Below, one piece after another: positions 1-11,605 of a stretch of 64,000 nucleotides of DNA. The notes under the pieces are model-generated. The model ran no database searches, was not told the origin of the DNA, and worked only from the letters and a program-made list of their open reading frames with translations. The translations under genes were made by a program, and so were the position numbers. The stretch comes from Luidia sarsii (taxonomy: Eukaryota; Echinodermata; Asteroidea; Paxillosida; Luidiidae). Position 1 is the first letter of the stretch, and each line of letters opens with the position of its first letter. Location of the stretch: positions 10,855,721-10,919,720 of the forward strand of contig OX465107.1 of NCBI GenBank assembly GCA_949987565.1. The letters are read 5' to 3'.

Positions 1-212
1 TGGCATGCTGATGTGTGAGAATCCATATATACACTGTACTAGGTAATGGTGGTGGGGAGGGAGGCGGAAACTGAGAAGTGTTTGCACGTAGTGCATCACT
101 GACGACAGCCAAGAATGAAGTGCAACTCACTTCGAACTGTACGTCTTCATCAGTCAAACCTTGCGTGTCTTATGTGGTCTTTGTTAATGTAAAAGGACTG
201 AAAACCCACACA
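1..212. other. Intergenic or 5' intron sequence
   Basis: No gene or RNA is recognised in this leftmost stretch. The only local structure is a GGTGGTGGGGAGGGAGG purine-rich patch near 48-64. Confidence 0.5.
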
Positions 213-322
213 CAGGGATGAAACTTGTCCGGATATATCCGGAAATCTAGATATCGGCACGGCAGACAAAATCTTTCCCAGATTTTCTGGGGTTTTTTTT
301 CTTAATTTTTTTCCGGTTTTGT

Positions 323-337
323 TCCCCCCCCCCCCCC
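323..337. repeat. Poly-C run
   Basis: An uninterrupted C run of about 15 bases follows a T-rich tract. It is simple sequence with no further signal. Confidence 0.8.
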
Positions 338-728
338 GGATCAGCGCTGCTAATACTGTAATAAAAATAATGTGCTTAAATCTCATACAATTTGCGAGTA
401 CAACAAGCAGTACATCACAATTGGTCCATCAGACATAACCCTTGGACACAGCTTACCCATGGCGTTTACTAATAGTCCGTTGCACGTCCCCTTCTATCGT
501 TTCGCGTCGTAGCACATCTCTGAGAACTAAATTTGTTTTATCTAATTTCTTGTATTTTGCTATATTTATGTAAAATTTGCATGTTGGCACACGTCTTTCC
601 CTGCAGTTTATGAGAAAAATCAACATTTCGGCAGTTCACATTCAGCGCGTTTTCCTTTCCGAACGACGTGAAATGTATGACGTAATGGTATCCACTGAGG
701 GGTTTTAACCAATCAGGTCCCATTATTG

Positions 729-771
729 GGATCAGGTGACTACGCTCAATTCGGATCAGGTGACTACGCTC
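729..771. repeat. 19-bp direct repeat with E-box
   Basis: GGATCAGGTGACTACGCTC occurs at 729-747 and again at 753-771. Each copy contains the E-box CAGGTG. A YY1-like AAGATGGCTGCC lies just downstream at about 779-790. Together these could be promoter elements, but they may equally be subterminal repeats of the surrounding candidate transposon. No transcription start is visible. Confidence 0.5.
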
Positions 772-1197
772 GCAATTGAAGATGGCTGCCCCCATGAACA
801 CGTTGGTTCCGTGACAAAGTTGTTTTGTCGGAGATAATTCTTAACATAATTCCCCGATTGTTAATAATTTACCGTCCTTTTATCATCAAAAATGCAAAAT
901 GGAATGTATCTTACATGTCTCTGGAGTGGATGATTCAAATGTGGTCCTATTCTCGGAAAAAAAACTGGAGCAAAACGACAGCTTGGGCTTTTGAGTGGAA
1001 GAATTTGGATGGGCATGACGGAGAGATGGCGAGGAGATGTGAAGAATTTTGGGCTTCTGAGCAGCCTCCAGCTTCCCATGGGTATCACAGAGTAGTACTA
1101 GTAGGGAGGGAGGCATTGTGTCTGACAGGCGGTTGTTTGCAAGGATGCCTGTAATCAGTCGTACACGCAATGTAGACTTACAAAGTGTTTTTAATTT

Positions 1198-1380
1198 CGC
1201 AGTGGCTGTTGTTACGGCAGTCGTCCGTGTGGCTCCCTGACTTCACAGTATTTGTCAGGATGTTTAGCCCTTGGAACCAGACTATCAGCTAATAGACTGG
1301 TTCAACCAGCCTGCAATGCTGATGAAATACAATCAAGTCAGGGAACCACACGGATGACTGCCGTAACAACAGCCACTGCG
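1198..1380. mobile_element. 183-bp MITE with ~45-bp inverted ends
   Basis: The left arm starts CGCAGTGGCTGTTGTTACGG and the right arm ends with its reverse complement. The match continues for about 45 bases with few mismatches around a short central loop. There is no coding capacity. A target duplication cannot be fixed because both flanks are T-rich, so the superfamily is unassigned. Confidence 0.8.
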
Positions 1381-3611
1381 TTTTACTTTATTTACATGTA
1401 CTTTTGATTGATTTGATTGAGTTACTTGATTAATATGCAAGTCAGATATAGTACTTTTTTAAATTGATCAATTCCATGGTTCATGCCATCAAGAATTGTT
1501 TGAATTCTTTGTATTTTCTGGATACTTTTCCATTTATGTTGACATTCAGCCGTACATGTACATTGTAATCCAATCCATCAACAAAAGTCGGTATACTGAA
1601 TGCATTGAATTTTACAAACATTTTTAAATGTTGCCTCATGTGAGCATGGTGAGTGAAGTCTTCAGAAAAGGGTTATATATGAACAGTTTTGTTCATGCGC
1701 ATACAAATTCTAAGTGTATTCTATGTATTCTATGATATTGAACACATGAAATATTTGTCCATGTCCTTTTTTTGTAAAGTTACTAACCAACATTGAAAGT
1801 GACCATTGCAAATGAAAAATGTATTGAAATGTTTTCATTCTTTGCAGTGTCATAGACCTAGGCCTGGTAAACATGTTCTAACATAACGGTGACTTGAAAT
1901 TAATTGATGGTGATGATACAGTATAATTAGTTATGAAAGTATGTTACGTTACTAAACATTGAATTGCCCTTTAGAGTTGCCACAAGAAGAAAATACTTCA
2001 TTTGTAGGTAAGTTTGAATACATTGCATGTGTGTCCGCTTGAAAAAAGGGCTTAAATAGGGGAATGGAAACATTTGGCTCTCCTAGGAAAACTTAAGTAG
2101 GGGAAGGGAGTGAACTTAGGGAAAACGTTTGGAGAAAAATACCTCCCTCCTATACATGTAGCTTCACCACTGGTAATCTGTCCCCATCACTCGCTCTATC
2201 TTATTCATCACAGAAAACCAACACCCTCTTCAATTGTTTTCTGTCGTGTAATTTATTTAGTTTTTTACAAATGTAAAAACGCATTATACATGTAACATAT
2301 GATATCTGAACTGGAGTATATGTATATCATATTTGATTTGAGTCTAGACCTGACCGAATTGGCTGTAGATACATGTACTGAGTGTACAACTCCTCTTTCT
2401 GCTTCCTTTGTGTTCAAGCTACGGTAGTACATGTAGTTTCAGACATCAAAATGCAATTTTATTTTGGGGTATCATTATGCTCATGAAGCCATTGTGTATG
2501 TAAAGAAGGTACAATGTACAGAGCAGCCAAGGGCCCAGAATTTACCTTTAAGTGTCCCAGTTGGATCCAGAGTGATGTGGAATTGTGACAGTTTGTACAT
2601 ATAATTAAAAAACTCTGTTATAAGGATTTTCAACTTTGCAAAATGGTGGCAATACAACCATGTTTAAGACAACAGACAAGTCCATGTGAAATAAGCTCTG
2701 CTTATAGTGCCAACAACAGCGATTTTATGCATAAAGTCCATGCAGGCTACATGTATATTAAGCTACATGTATTGTCATTTGTGTACAACAGAGGGCCATT
2801 AAATCTATTGGACTTGTATTTTTAACAATCCTACAGTGTCTTGGAACTGTCTAACAATGTGAATTTTGTGGATTTAGTATCCCCTAGACAAAGTTTTGTA
2901 GGTTTCTTCAGGTATAAAGAAATTACAGGAATAATGATGCGTGTGCACCTTTAATTGTCATTAGCGCTAAAACTGCAGGTTTCTGGAAATGCCAACATTG
3001 ATATTTGTATTTACCATCCCTGAAACTATAATAATCAACAGAGTTTACGTAGTTCTCAGAGGTGTGCTATGAAAATCATTTTCTGAGCGTTATATAGGGG
3101 GACATGCAATGGCCTTTTTACACGCGTGCACAATTTGTATAAAAGAGCACCCTCTTCCGTTTTGGGTAAAAAAAAACGCCTTGAACAAAGACTAGATCCT
3201 GGATCTCATGTGCACATGTTTTACTACATGGACATAGAGTGTATTCTGCTCATGCAAATTTTGATTGTGTCAGTTTCATTATTAAACAGAATACATACAT
3301 TCTCCCATCATGTACAAAATGGTCTATGGTCACACAATTTGAAGGACATCAGGATTCAGGAATGTTTTAAGTTTGAAATGGTTGAAGGAGAAGGATTGAA
3401 ATGGCAATTTTGTCGGATTACATACGGAAAATAGACTGGTAAACAGCAATAATATTGTTCGTGGTGTAATGATAGACTGAAGTACTGTACAGCTCCTCTA
3501 ACCTTTATTCACATTATATAGGTGTCAAGGTGATTTAGTTTCCGTTTATTCGGTGATATTTTATGGTTTTAGGATTTCCAGATATTGTGGAAATTTTGAG
3601 TTTCATCCCTG

Positions 3612-5155
3612 CACACAAAAGGCAATGCTCTCACCCATGTGACATAACCTCCTCCAGGACGCCCTACCTACAATTTATTCACCGCCAGGCTTTCACCAAT
3701 CAGCAAGTGGTTTGAGCTTTTTCCTGTGAGACATTCTTCAAAAAAATCAATACGCAATTACGCATTTTATAAATCAGATTTGCTTTTAAAATTGATTAAA
3801 CAAAGAAATTGTGGTAACACCGCGCTGATGCGCGCTGAAAAGTCTCATCAATCCTCTTAAAAACCCATTTCCAAACACAGACGTGATCGCAACATGGTGC
3901 AGAGCTTGCCTATACAAAGATATCAGCAACTGTATTCAGATTTGCACAGTACTGTTTCTGCATCAGCTGAGTGCCACTTTGGTGAGGTTTTTGACATACT
4001 GCACGTGTAGCTACATGTAGTTGATTGATTCAAAAAAAGATTGATAAGCTGGGCAAGACAAAATGCGTGTGGCGCAATGATATCATTCCACAAAGTGCTG
4101 GATAGACTTGGTCCGGATCTCGAGGTCCGTTTTTAAGCATGACGTCCCAAATTCTGCCTGTAATCCATGTCCTGTTTAGTTTTGACAGACTGAAAGTGAA
4201 GTCTACGAGGCCCAAGAAGAATTACCGCATGAACCTCGCAGTGGACCATTAATCAAAAGAGCACGGAATTAAGTTCAGTTAAACTTCTCCCTAGTACATC
4301 GTACTCTGGACCAGCGAGAAATCACAGTCTAAACTACATGTACTGGCTAGTAAGTTTGGATCTATTTGATTTAGCGCTTCAGCGAAAAATACGGAAAAAG
4401 ACGGCCAGTTGCATTACCATTGAATGGCCAACTGATTCCAGGAATAGCACATCGGCCCTTGTTTAAATGGATTAAGGGCAGTTTCCAGTGAATATTCTGT
4501 TGAAATGACTGACATGGTCTAATGATTAAACGCACTTCAGATCACAAAGCAATTGCCTACTCTCAAGCTGCAATTCTTGACAAAAGTTTGTTTGATATTT
4601 TTTTGCTACATAAGCTCTGTCAATTTTGCTGTCGTAAGGTTCGGTTCTTCGTTTAAATGAACACAATAACAAAGTTGTCAACAGCTACGATTGAAAAAAA
4701 ATACGAACCATCTAGAACCATCTGTACACTATTACACTCCAGCAGCCAATTTCACGAAACTTCAAATGTTGCGTACGCAACATTTCGCTGCATTTACCAA
4801 ATAGTTCCGAAAAGAGTTATTGGGGCGCAAGACTTACACAACATTTGTATGTTGCGTAACTTAAGCAACTTTTTTTGAAATTGTCTGCAGTGTAGTGGCG
4901 TGAACTCAGTGCTGTCCAGCAGCGCAAAGCCTGTGTTCTTTTAGGAAGTTGATATACAAAAATGTTGCAAACTTTTGCAACTTCTTTTAGGAAGTTGCCA
5001 GGATGGGTCGGCATTTTTGTTAACCTTCGCACACACTAACTGCAGTTAGCAGTGGTGAACATTGCATGTGAATGCTCTGTGAAGTTAAGCTGTGAAGTTA
5101 AGTTAAGTTAAGCAGCTCGTGCTACAGGCCCATATACCGGTATGCCAGCACACTT
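3612..5155. other. Non-coding stretch, no gene seen
   Basis: No exon with convincing splice sites or conserved reading frame is seen. The right part (about 4980-5090) belongs to a dispersed repeat also found at 37315-37415. Confidence 0.5.
4980..5090 (+). repeat. Dispersed repeat, copy 1
   Basis: A block with AGGAAGTTGCCAGGATGGGT and, further on, ACTGCAGTTAGCAGTG matches 37315-37415 in the same order and orientation, with scattered substitutions. It is non-coding and of unknown family. Confidence 0.6.
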
Positions 5156-5711
5156 AAGCCCTGTCTGCACTGGACTTTTTTGGGGCAAAGTAACCGAGAT
5201 GCTGGGTACTTTACCCATTTTAAGTCCAGTGCGGATGTCTCCGGAAGTCTTACTCTCACTTACTTTTCCCGACCAACTTCTGCCCAGGAAGAATTATAGC
5301 GAGACACTTTTCCTGAGACGAAAAGTCCAGTGTGGACAGTCAGGACAGTGCGAGTCGGGTAAATGCGGCTGAGTAAAGCAAACATCCGGTCCCTGTCCAC
5401 CATTGAGTCACCACACATGCGCATTGCTTGCGGCAAGGTACAGTGTATGCTACGCACGCTTGTGTGAACCTTTTCTCCATTGTGTACCATTTGGCTACCG
5501 GAAACTTTGTAAAGACACGCGCTTGAGGTCATCGTGTCAATGCACAAAAGGTCATGTAAAGCGGCCAGCTCAGTAATTCTTCTCCGCTTCACGGTTAATT
5601 TACCTGAGTCGAAAGTCCAAGTGTGGACACCGGTAATATTTGCCCATTTTCTATTTACCCATCGGCTCGGTAAAATCCCCAGAAAAAAAAGTCCAGTGCA
5701 GACAGGGCTTA
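5156..5711. mobile_element. DNA-transposon MITE with AGCCCTGTC ends
   Basis: The left end AAGCCCTGTCTGCACTGGAC and the right end GTCCAGTGCAGACAGGGCTT are reverse complements. An internal copy of the same GTCCAGTGCGGA motif lies near 5224. A related element sits at 23582-24275. No transposase is encoded. The ends resemble PIF/Harbinger-type termini, but no 3-bp duplication is demonstrable, so the family is open. Confidence 0.7.
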
Positions 5712-6775
5712 TCAGACAAATCCTCTAGTACTATGTACATGTACTATGCAAGGCAATTACAGCCGGATGGGGTTGATTCTGCTCAGAAGTGTCTGGATTT
5801 TTATCAACTTTCTTTTCATTTAAAAAAGAAAGTATTTGTGCTGAAAAGCTCTGTGCTCTGTTGCAAACAGACATAGGCCTATCTGTTCTAGTTATGTTTG
5901 TTTTTTGCTGTTTGTATGTGTACATGTTTGTTACGAACCTTCTGTATTAAATGCAGGCTAATTTTTTTTATTTCCACCCAATTTCATTGATGCACTCCAT
6001 TGGATGGGTGTATGTGAGCAAATTCATCAAGGAGTAACGTTTGCCCCATCAGTTCCTGTATGCTTGAACCTACAAACTCCATACATCATTACTCTACTTT
6101 CCTTTGAACAAGACATATGGACCCATGGGAACAGCTTGTCGCCTGCCATACTGATCTTATCTCTTTCCCTATGCATCACTGCTGACTGACTTTTATGATT
6201 GGGGATTAGAGCTAATTCCTCTCCTGCTGTTGTTTCAGGAAACAACGTTAATGGCAAGGGGAACTTACTGAGAGCCACCATATGATCTCTTGACCTGAGC
6301 TTGGGTGATAATTTTTAAATGAGTCCCTGTTTAAGGAGGCAGCTCAAGATCATGACATATAAATACATTCAGCTTGCCATACAAATTCACTTTGGCTGCT
6401 GATGTGACATGTATCACATGTGTGTGTGATTTGCTACCTGTTAGTTGTGCTTGGATTACAAAAGAATAACCATACTACAGTATAACAGCCAGTCTGTACA
6501 GTATGTATCTCTATTTTTGCACTGGTATTGTTCCAATTGAGTTTTTCAAGCATTATTCTTAAATTCTCTTTCTTTGAGAAAGGTCCTGCAACGATCAAAA
6601 TGTCAGGCCCTCCTAATTTTGGATTGTCTTTAAGACCCCCTTTTTTTCCGATGGTTACAAAGAATTCATATTGTGATTGATGCTTTTATTTATTTGAATT
6701 AGTTATGGGGTAGTTTGTAGTGTCATTCATACAGGTATGTGTGATTGTATTTTTGTGTTCAACCCTTGTTTTTAG
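5712..6775. other. 5' intron of the MAGUK gene
   Basis: This intron sequence lies upstream of the first coding exon. It contains a Penelope-end-like fragment at about 6570-6615 and no other recognisable feature. It ends in a T-rich tract and AG at 6774-6775. Confidence 0.5.
6570..6616 (+). repeat. Penelope-type terminal fragment
   Basis: The piece TTTGAGAAAGGTCCTGC, then GATCAAAATGTCAGGCCCTC, repeats what is seen at 27595-27650 and 43993-44050, where it follows a Penelope-like GIY-YIG frame. The ribozyme-type GAAAC core is mutated here to CAAAAT. Confidence 0.45.
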
Positions 6776-6840
6776 GCTCTTCTGAGGTCAGAGGATCACC
6801 ATGCCAGTTCCAGCTGACAACATTTATTCAAATGACCCTG
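6776..6840 (+). CDS. MPP7: MAGUK p55-family protein, exon with start codon
   Basis: The exon follows a pyrimidine-rich tract and AG at 6774-6775 and ends before a strong GTGAGT donor at 6841. After 25 nt of 5' UTR the ATG at 6801 opens 13 codons plus one base (MPVPADNIYSNDP). The phase matches the next exon exactly, which supports this start. The short leader before the first L27 domain is like MPP3/MPP7 rather than PALS1, which has a long N-terminal extension. An upstream non-coding exon is implied. The exon itself has no domain, so its identity depends on the downstream exons. Confidence 0.75.
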
Positions 6841-7353
6841 GTGAGTTAAAAAATGATATTTTACACTTTCTTTTAAGATACATGTATCGTCAAGTTTATG
6901 GCTGCCACATGAATTTGGATAATGTCTATACGATTGTTATTCATACTGTACATATGATTTTTCCGTAGACATCTTAATCACGGATAAAGCTGGCCTTTCG
7001 TGTACATCACTGAATGTTACACTGTACATGTAATGTAGCTCTTACTTTTGCAAGATCAAAGAGTGCCTGCTTTAAAATTAATGCCATGTTGTAAAGATCT
7101 GTTTATCGCATTGTGTACAAGAATATGAATATTCTTATATTTTCTTTGAAAATATACCTGTACCTTTATTTTTTCATGAGACTGTCATTATGTAAATTTA
7201 CCAATGAATATATATGTAAAGCCTGTTTTGTAATTCAAGAATGTACAGTGTGTACTTGTTTTTTGATATACCAATTTTGCCTAGTTATTATTTTTAATCT
7301 TGATGTACGTTGACTCTAAATACATCTCATTGAAAGTGTTTTTGATGTTTCAG
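6841..7353 (+). other. Intron
   Basis: A 513-bp AT-rich intron with GT-AG borders. Nothing else is recognised in it. Confidence 0.7.
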
Positions 7354-7472
7354 CATTGTTGAGATTGCTTGGATCCTTGGCTGAGCTTGAAGGTGGATTG
7401 TGTGAGAGGCAAGATGATTTCATGTTCCTACAAAATCTACTAGCTAGCCCAGAGTTCCAGGCACTGTTTCAT
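7354..7472 (+). CDS. MPP7: MAGUK p55-family protein, L27-1 exon
   Basis: The exon runs from CAG at 7351-7353 to a GTAAGT donor at 7473. It reads through in phase as ALLRLLGSLAEL..., then FMFLQNLLASPEF. This is the first half of an L27 domain, a three-helix module that heterodimerises with L27 domains of partners such as LIN7 or DLG1 at cell junctions. The leucine pattern and the DDF-FLQNLL segment are typical of the family. It follows the start-codon exon and precedes 7917-7994. The paralogue cannot be fixed from this exon alone. Confidence 0.85.
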
Positions 7473-7916
7473 GTAAGTCAATTACACATACTTAAATGCA
7501 ATCATTGCTCCTCATCAAGGCAGTCAAAAGGGAGAAACCAAAATAGGTTTTAAAATAACTTTTGTGGTTTTACATAAAATCGGTTCTCCAGTGATTTTTA
7601 CATTGTAATTTGCCTATGATATAAATTATGTACTCGGAATGTGTGATGTGTCCACTTGTGTGTATTTTGTTGCAGAAAAGTGTCTTGTCACTCATTTAAT
7701 CTTATTTCGTACGAGAGAAAATTGCTTCTACACTATATAGTCCACGGTGTTGCCGCAACCTGTCAATGGTCTCTTGACTTGGGTTGGACAGATTGGCTGG
7801 GGTTCTCCCAGGTGGCCCGAGTCTAGAACACTCGAATAGTATGTGATCTGAGGTCTGCTCATTTAATCATGTAATGCAAGTCTCAATTAATCTTTCATTG
7901 CAAAATATATTTTCAG
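7473..7916 (+). other. Intron
   Basis: A 444-bp intron with GTAAGT donor and TTTTCAG acceptor. No further feature is seen. Confidence 0.7.
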
Positions 7917-7994
7917 GTACACAATGCAGTGAAAATTTATGGTGAAAATCGTTGTGATCCAATTTCCTTAGCTGCTACTGGAGTTATGACAGAT
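7917..7994 (+). CDS. MPP7: MAGUK p55-family protein, L27-1/L27-2 linker exon
   Basis: A 26-codon exon (VHNAVKIYGENRCDP...) lies between TTTTCAG and GTAAGT, with phase 0 at both ends. VHNAVKIY corresponds to the IHEKL-type last helix of the first L27 domain in MPP3/MPP7. The following ISLAATGVMTD starts the approach to the second L27. The 78-nt length and clean phase make it a confident exon although it is short. Confidence 0.82.
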
Positions 7995-8094
7995 GTAAGT
8001 TTTTATCTTCCATTTATTTCCATTTATGTGAAATTTGTGAACCACAAAAGACAATGAACTGTATGATGCTTTGTTGTGTACTGAAATTTGAATA

Positions 8095-8180
8095 ATTGGC
8101 AAAACAATTTTTTGACTGGACTGGGACTTGAACCCGAAACCTCTGGATTAATGTACCAGTGCTTTTCCATCCAACCTATG
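8095..8180 (-). repeat. tRNA-derived SINE-like head
   Basis: On the minus strand, GGTTGGATGGAAAAGCACTGG is followed by a T-arm with a canonical B box GGTTCAAGTCC (8124-8134) and then CCAGTCAAAAAATT. The spacing of A-box-like and B-box sequences suits a tRNA-derived RNA polymerase III promoter. The acceptor stem does not close, so it is not a functional tRNA. Related heads lie at 22438 and 62188 on the plus strand. Confidence 0.55.
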
Positions 8181-9504
8181 GAATATTCATAGTACCGGTA
8201 TATCAAACTCATTTATTGAGCAAATCATCTGTTGACACCTCGGATCCACAGATCCTGGGGGAACCCTGTTCACCTTTGTCAAAGTTCATGTTCTGAGCAT
8301 CCATTTTTGTAGTTGGTATTTTACCTGCACATTGAAAGTAAATTACTGTGGTCTAGTCTTATTCTGTTAAGAAATTCTACACTGTGATTCACTCAATAGT
8401 TTCCCCTATCTGATACAAAGCATTACCTTTTAATCGTCTCATGCCAAGTAAATCTTCAAATTTTGATACAAAATTGGGAACTATATATCTGAAAAGGGTT
8501 AATTGGAGTATGCCATAGCCTTGTTTGGACTTTTAAAATGGAATGAAATTTAACTGCTATGATGTTTAAATTTCATGAGTAAATCTTACCGCTATTTGCA
8601 TTTGTGACATTTTAAGTTAGGAAATTTAACCAAGACTTATGATGGCTCTCCTCATGACTTTGGGGTTACAGAATGACATTAATAACCTGAAAAATATGCA
8701 TCTTCTAGAAGAGGAAAAGGACACATCTCTCATCAACAATTTGTACATTGCAACCATTCTAATGTAAGTCAATTTGAGTGAAGGCAAAATAGAACCCCAA
8801 ATCAAACTCAAACAAGGATATTTCCAATAACGTCACCAAATCAGATGTCATTGTTTACAAAATGCAACATGAATGTGATGCCTGCCAGTGGCATGGATCA
8901 ATAGTAGTGTGCAGCATGTATGCAGAAACAGTGCACAGCAAAGTGCACAGTGAAGGCATTTAGTTGATTTCCAAATTCTGCCTGTGGGCAAAGAGCAACA
9001 GAACAGGATACAGTGACATATGGATCCTTGCCATGATATTGTTTGCACTGAGTGTGAGCATGACTCATTTTGGCAAGCAACAGTTGGGCCAACCTCAGTA
9101 GCCCATGACTGTTCTCTAGTTGCATAGGGAAGCTGTGGCCCAATATAACAGCTCTGTGGACAAAATAAACATTTGGCAGTTAGGTTGTTACCTGTGCCTG
9201 CACACTGTCTTGTGTGGCAATGTGCAATTTGTTGATTGTCTAGGAATAGCAATCTAGCAAGATTGCTCATTAGCAAAATGTCCACATATTAAACTGATCA
9301 CTGATGGCACCAGTGGTGTGTGACATGCTGAAGATGTGTAGTGGTGTAAGATGTCTTTTTAGGAAAATGCAGGCAATAGCAGTGTATGTACATACATGTG
9401 TGTAGCTGGAGATCCTGGCACTATACAATACAATTGAATCAACAAACTCAAGGACCTTGGCCTGAAGTGTATACTGTAACCATGAAACACCTCTCTTTTT
9501 AGAA

Positions 9505-9645
9505 GGAGTGCATGGCTCTGAAAAGACCTGGTAACTCAACGTTTCGGGCAGTGCGTACTCTGCCCGTTGTCAGGAGACTGTCTCCTGAAGATGGTGTGTA
9601 CTCTGCCTGAAATGATGTATGGCTCTTTTCATGCACTCTTTCACA
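9505..9645 (-). repeat. Ribozyme-like / Penelope-type relic
   Basis: Read on the minus strand, a CTGA is followed by a perfect 7-bp stem (CGGGCAG ... CTGCCCG), GAAAC and GTTGAGTTACC, then a decayed GGTCTTTTCAGAGCC. The order CTGA, stem, GAAAC recalls a hammerhead ribozyme, but the CTGATGA box is CTGACAA and a complete stem III is not found. The flanks form an inverted repeat (GGAGTGCATGGCTCT against GGCTCTTTTCATGCACTC). Confidence 0.4.
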
Positions 9646-10415
9646 GAAGAGATGTGTTACATGGTTTCTCCGCAAAACTTCCACTTGGTACTTCCGCCAT
9701 GCAAACCTTACAAGTCTTATCCAAGTGTATAACCACTTGAGCCATTTAAAACATTTGCTAAAAGTTCAAAGCTTTTATTTTTTTCCAAATGGATTGATTA
9801 CTTGCCTTATATTTAGCAGCAAGACAAACCTGGCAAAATTTTGGGAAGGTGCAAATGATGTAGTAGGTTGGTTTTCAATTTTTTTTTCGAGTGGGCATGG
9901 AGTAGACGAAAATGATACACTGGCATATGCATTGCAATTATGAGATAATTGACTCTTTGGAGTGTGAGGCTGTTAGCATGACTCACTAAGGAAGGGACCA
10001 AAGGAGAGTACTGGTGTGCAGCTGCATGCTGTCCTCTGGTTGCACAGGCTAAAGAGCAAGTCTGAGGACAATGGTTTTTGTCCTATGACTGCGTGCTGTC
10101 TCCTGTGCTATCCTCCATCATCTAGGGATAACAAGTCAGCATTATCACACAAAATTAATTGGTTTTGATTTTTCAATTCAGCTGACAGCTGATGCCACCA
10201 GAGATGTGGGGCATGGTAAATCAAGTTTTGTGGTAGGCTAGAAAGCATTCATGTTTCCAAAAATGTGAGCATGGTCTAGGGGACCTTATGTAGAGTGATT
10301 AAGCATCATGTACTAAATATTGATTATTGTCTTGTTAAATAGAAAACTAATGTTTTCACGGCTTCATGTTGAAATGTTGAGACAAAACCAATTGTAATTA
10401 TCAATTTGTTTTCAG

Positions 10416-10625
10416 CTGTGCAATGACTTGTTAAACTTTGCCATGATTGCTGAGGTGCGGGAACTCTGCTTCATACTGACACGCCCACATATGAGGGCAC
10501 TGTTTGACTCCCATGACCAGCTAGCCAATGGAGAATATATTCCACGACTCCCTGACATTGAGTCATCACCAGGAGATGACAGTGCGATCAAGATAGTACG
10601 ACTGGTCAAGGGCAAGGAACCACTG
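10416..10625 (+). CDS. MPP7: MAGUK p55-family protein, L27-2 exon
   Basis: A 70-codon exon bounded by TTTTCAG and GTATGC, phase 0 at both ends. It encodes LCNDLLNFAMIAEVRELCF, then ILTRPHMRALFDSHDQLA, which fits the second L27 domain. In MPP7-type proteins this domain follows the same EIREL...LL..P....L...HD pattern. The C-terminal part, IKIVRLVKGKEPL, is the first strand of the PDZ domain up to the carboxylate-binding loop. RLVKxxEPL is characteristic of the MPP3/MPP7 group. The intron falls directly before the loop, which continues in the next exon as GATI. Confidence 0.9.
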
Positions 10626-10806
10626 GTATGCAATTCACTTACATAGTCTTGCTTGATGCCAAGAACAGAAAGTTAGATCATTCAACACCTCTGGGCGATC
10701 AATGTTCAATATTTCATTGCAACACTCTGCATGCAGTGCTTTACTGTCACTGTGGAATGTATATTATTAATTGCTGTGATAGACTTTGAAAAATGGCCTT
10801 ACCACT

Positions 10807-11048
10807 ATAAAGGCTGTTGTGAAAAAAATTCTTGTTGACATGTCGCGAAAATTTTATGCCGATTGTCGACATTGTCGCGACAGAGACCCAGATTTAGTCA
10901 AAAATCAGTGGTGACAATGTTGGAATTTTTTTTAGTTAATAAATGAATGGGGCATGTCAAACCGCCATGGTTGTGAAATTTTAGTTTTCATTTATAATCT
11001 TAATTTCAATAAAATTGTCGACAAAAGCCTTGTCAACAGCAGCCTTAC
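10807..11048. mobile_element. hAT-type MITE with 8-bp target duplication
   Basis: Identical octamers TTACCACT flank the element (10799-10806 and 11049-11056). The ends are imperfect inverted repeats (ATAAAGGCTGTTG at left, CAACAGCAGCCTTAC at right), and TGTCGCGA and TTGTCGACA motifs recur inside. An 8-bp duplication is the signature of hAT transposition. At 242 bp it has no coding capacity. Confidence 0.75.
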
Positions 11049-11589
11049 TTACCACTGATCTCATTGAAATACATATACAGTCGACTCCCGTTATAACGTA
11101 TTCCTCCGGACTTCCGTTATTTTGACGTTATAACCGAAAAGGCGTTGTAAACGAATCCCACTTATTCCCATTGGTTATGCACAGCCGCCGATGATCGTTG
11201 TTATGTGCACGTTTCCATGTGTATTGTACACGTGTAACGCACGTTTGGAGTCGAGCCAATGCATTGGAGATTATTTTTACATTACTGTACATGTATTTTG
11301 GGATACATATCTGTTGAATAAAAGAAATAAAATAAAAAATTATAATGATTTTTGACGACCTTTATCCGGACACCATGCGATGAGAAGAACCTAACGATCG
11401 AGCGCGTAAATCCGGCCCTCACACTATGCTCCGTACATGCAGTGCCGGTTGACAATTCGTTTTGCTGTTCTGGAATCAGTCAAGAGAGGGCGCCCCAATA
11501 CTATGAATGTTTTAATTATTCATTTTTTAGCATTTTTTTTATTTAATCACGAGGACACATAACCTTTGTCTCTTTTTGGAATATGGGGT

Positions 11590-11605
11590 GGCTCTGAAAA
11601 GAGCC
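11590..11605 (-). promoter_or_regulatory. Histone mRNA-type 3' stem-loop
   Basis: On the minus strand the 16-mer GGCTCTTTTCAGAGCC is the metazoan replication-dependent histone stem-loop (6-bp stem, 4-base loop). It is preceded by CCAAAC and followed by ACCCC. About 10 bases downstream comes the purine-rich AAAAAGAGACAAAGG, where a U7 snRNA-binding element would lie. No histone reading frame is found upstream; the surrounding DNA is the interior of the Tigger-like element. Confidence 0.6.

Larger units (their letters stand above)
213..3611. mobile_element. Candidate old hAT-type non-autonomous element
   Basis: The left edge reads CAGGGATGAAACT and the right edge (3599-3611) is its exact reverse complement. 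A CAGGG-type start is common in hAT transposons. The flanking octamers (205-212 cccacaca, 3612-3619 cacacaaa) agree at 6 of 8 positions, which would suit a decayed 8-bp target duplication. No transposase reading frame is visible. A separate 183-bp palindromic MITE lies inside at 1198-1380. The two ends could match by chance, so the call is tentative. Confidence 0.35.
7995..10415 (+). other. Intron with SINE-like and Penelope-like relics
   Basis: The intron holds a minus-strand tRNA-related head at 8095-8180 and a ribozyme/stem-loop-like repeat around 9505-9645. The rest, including several cysteine-rich open frames near 8850-9285, shows no conserved domain. Confidence 0.55.

Noticed and set aside
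8848..9285. 145-codon minus-strand cysteine-rich frame
   Set aside because: There is no signal peptide, no regular cysteine spacing, no splice or polyA context, and it lies within an intron. It looks like chance.
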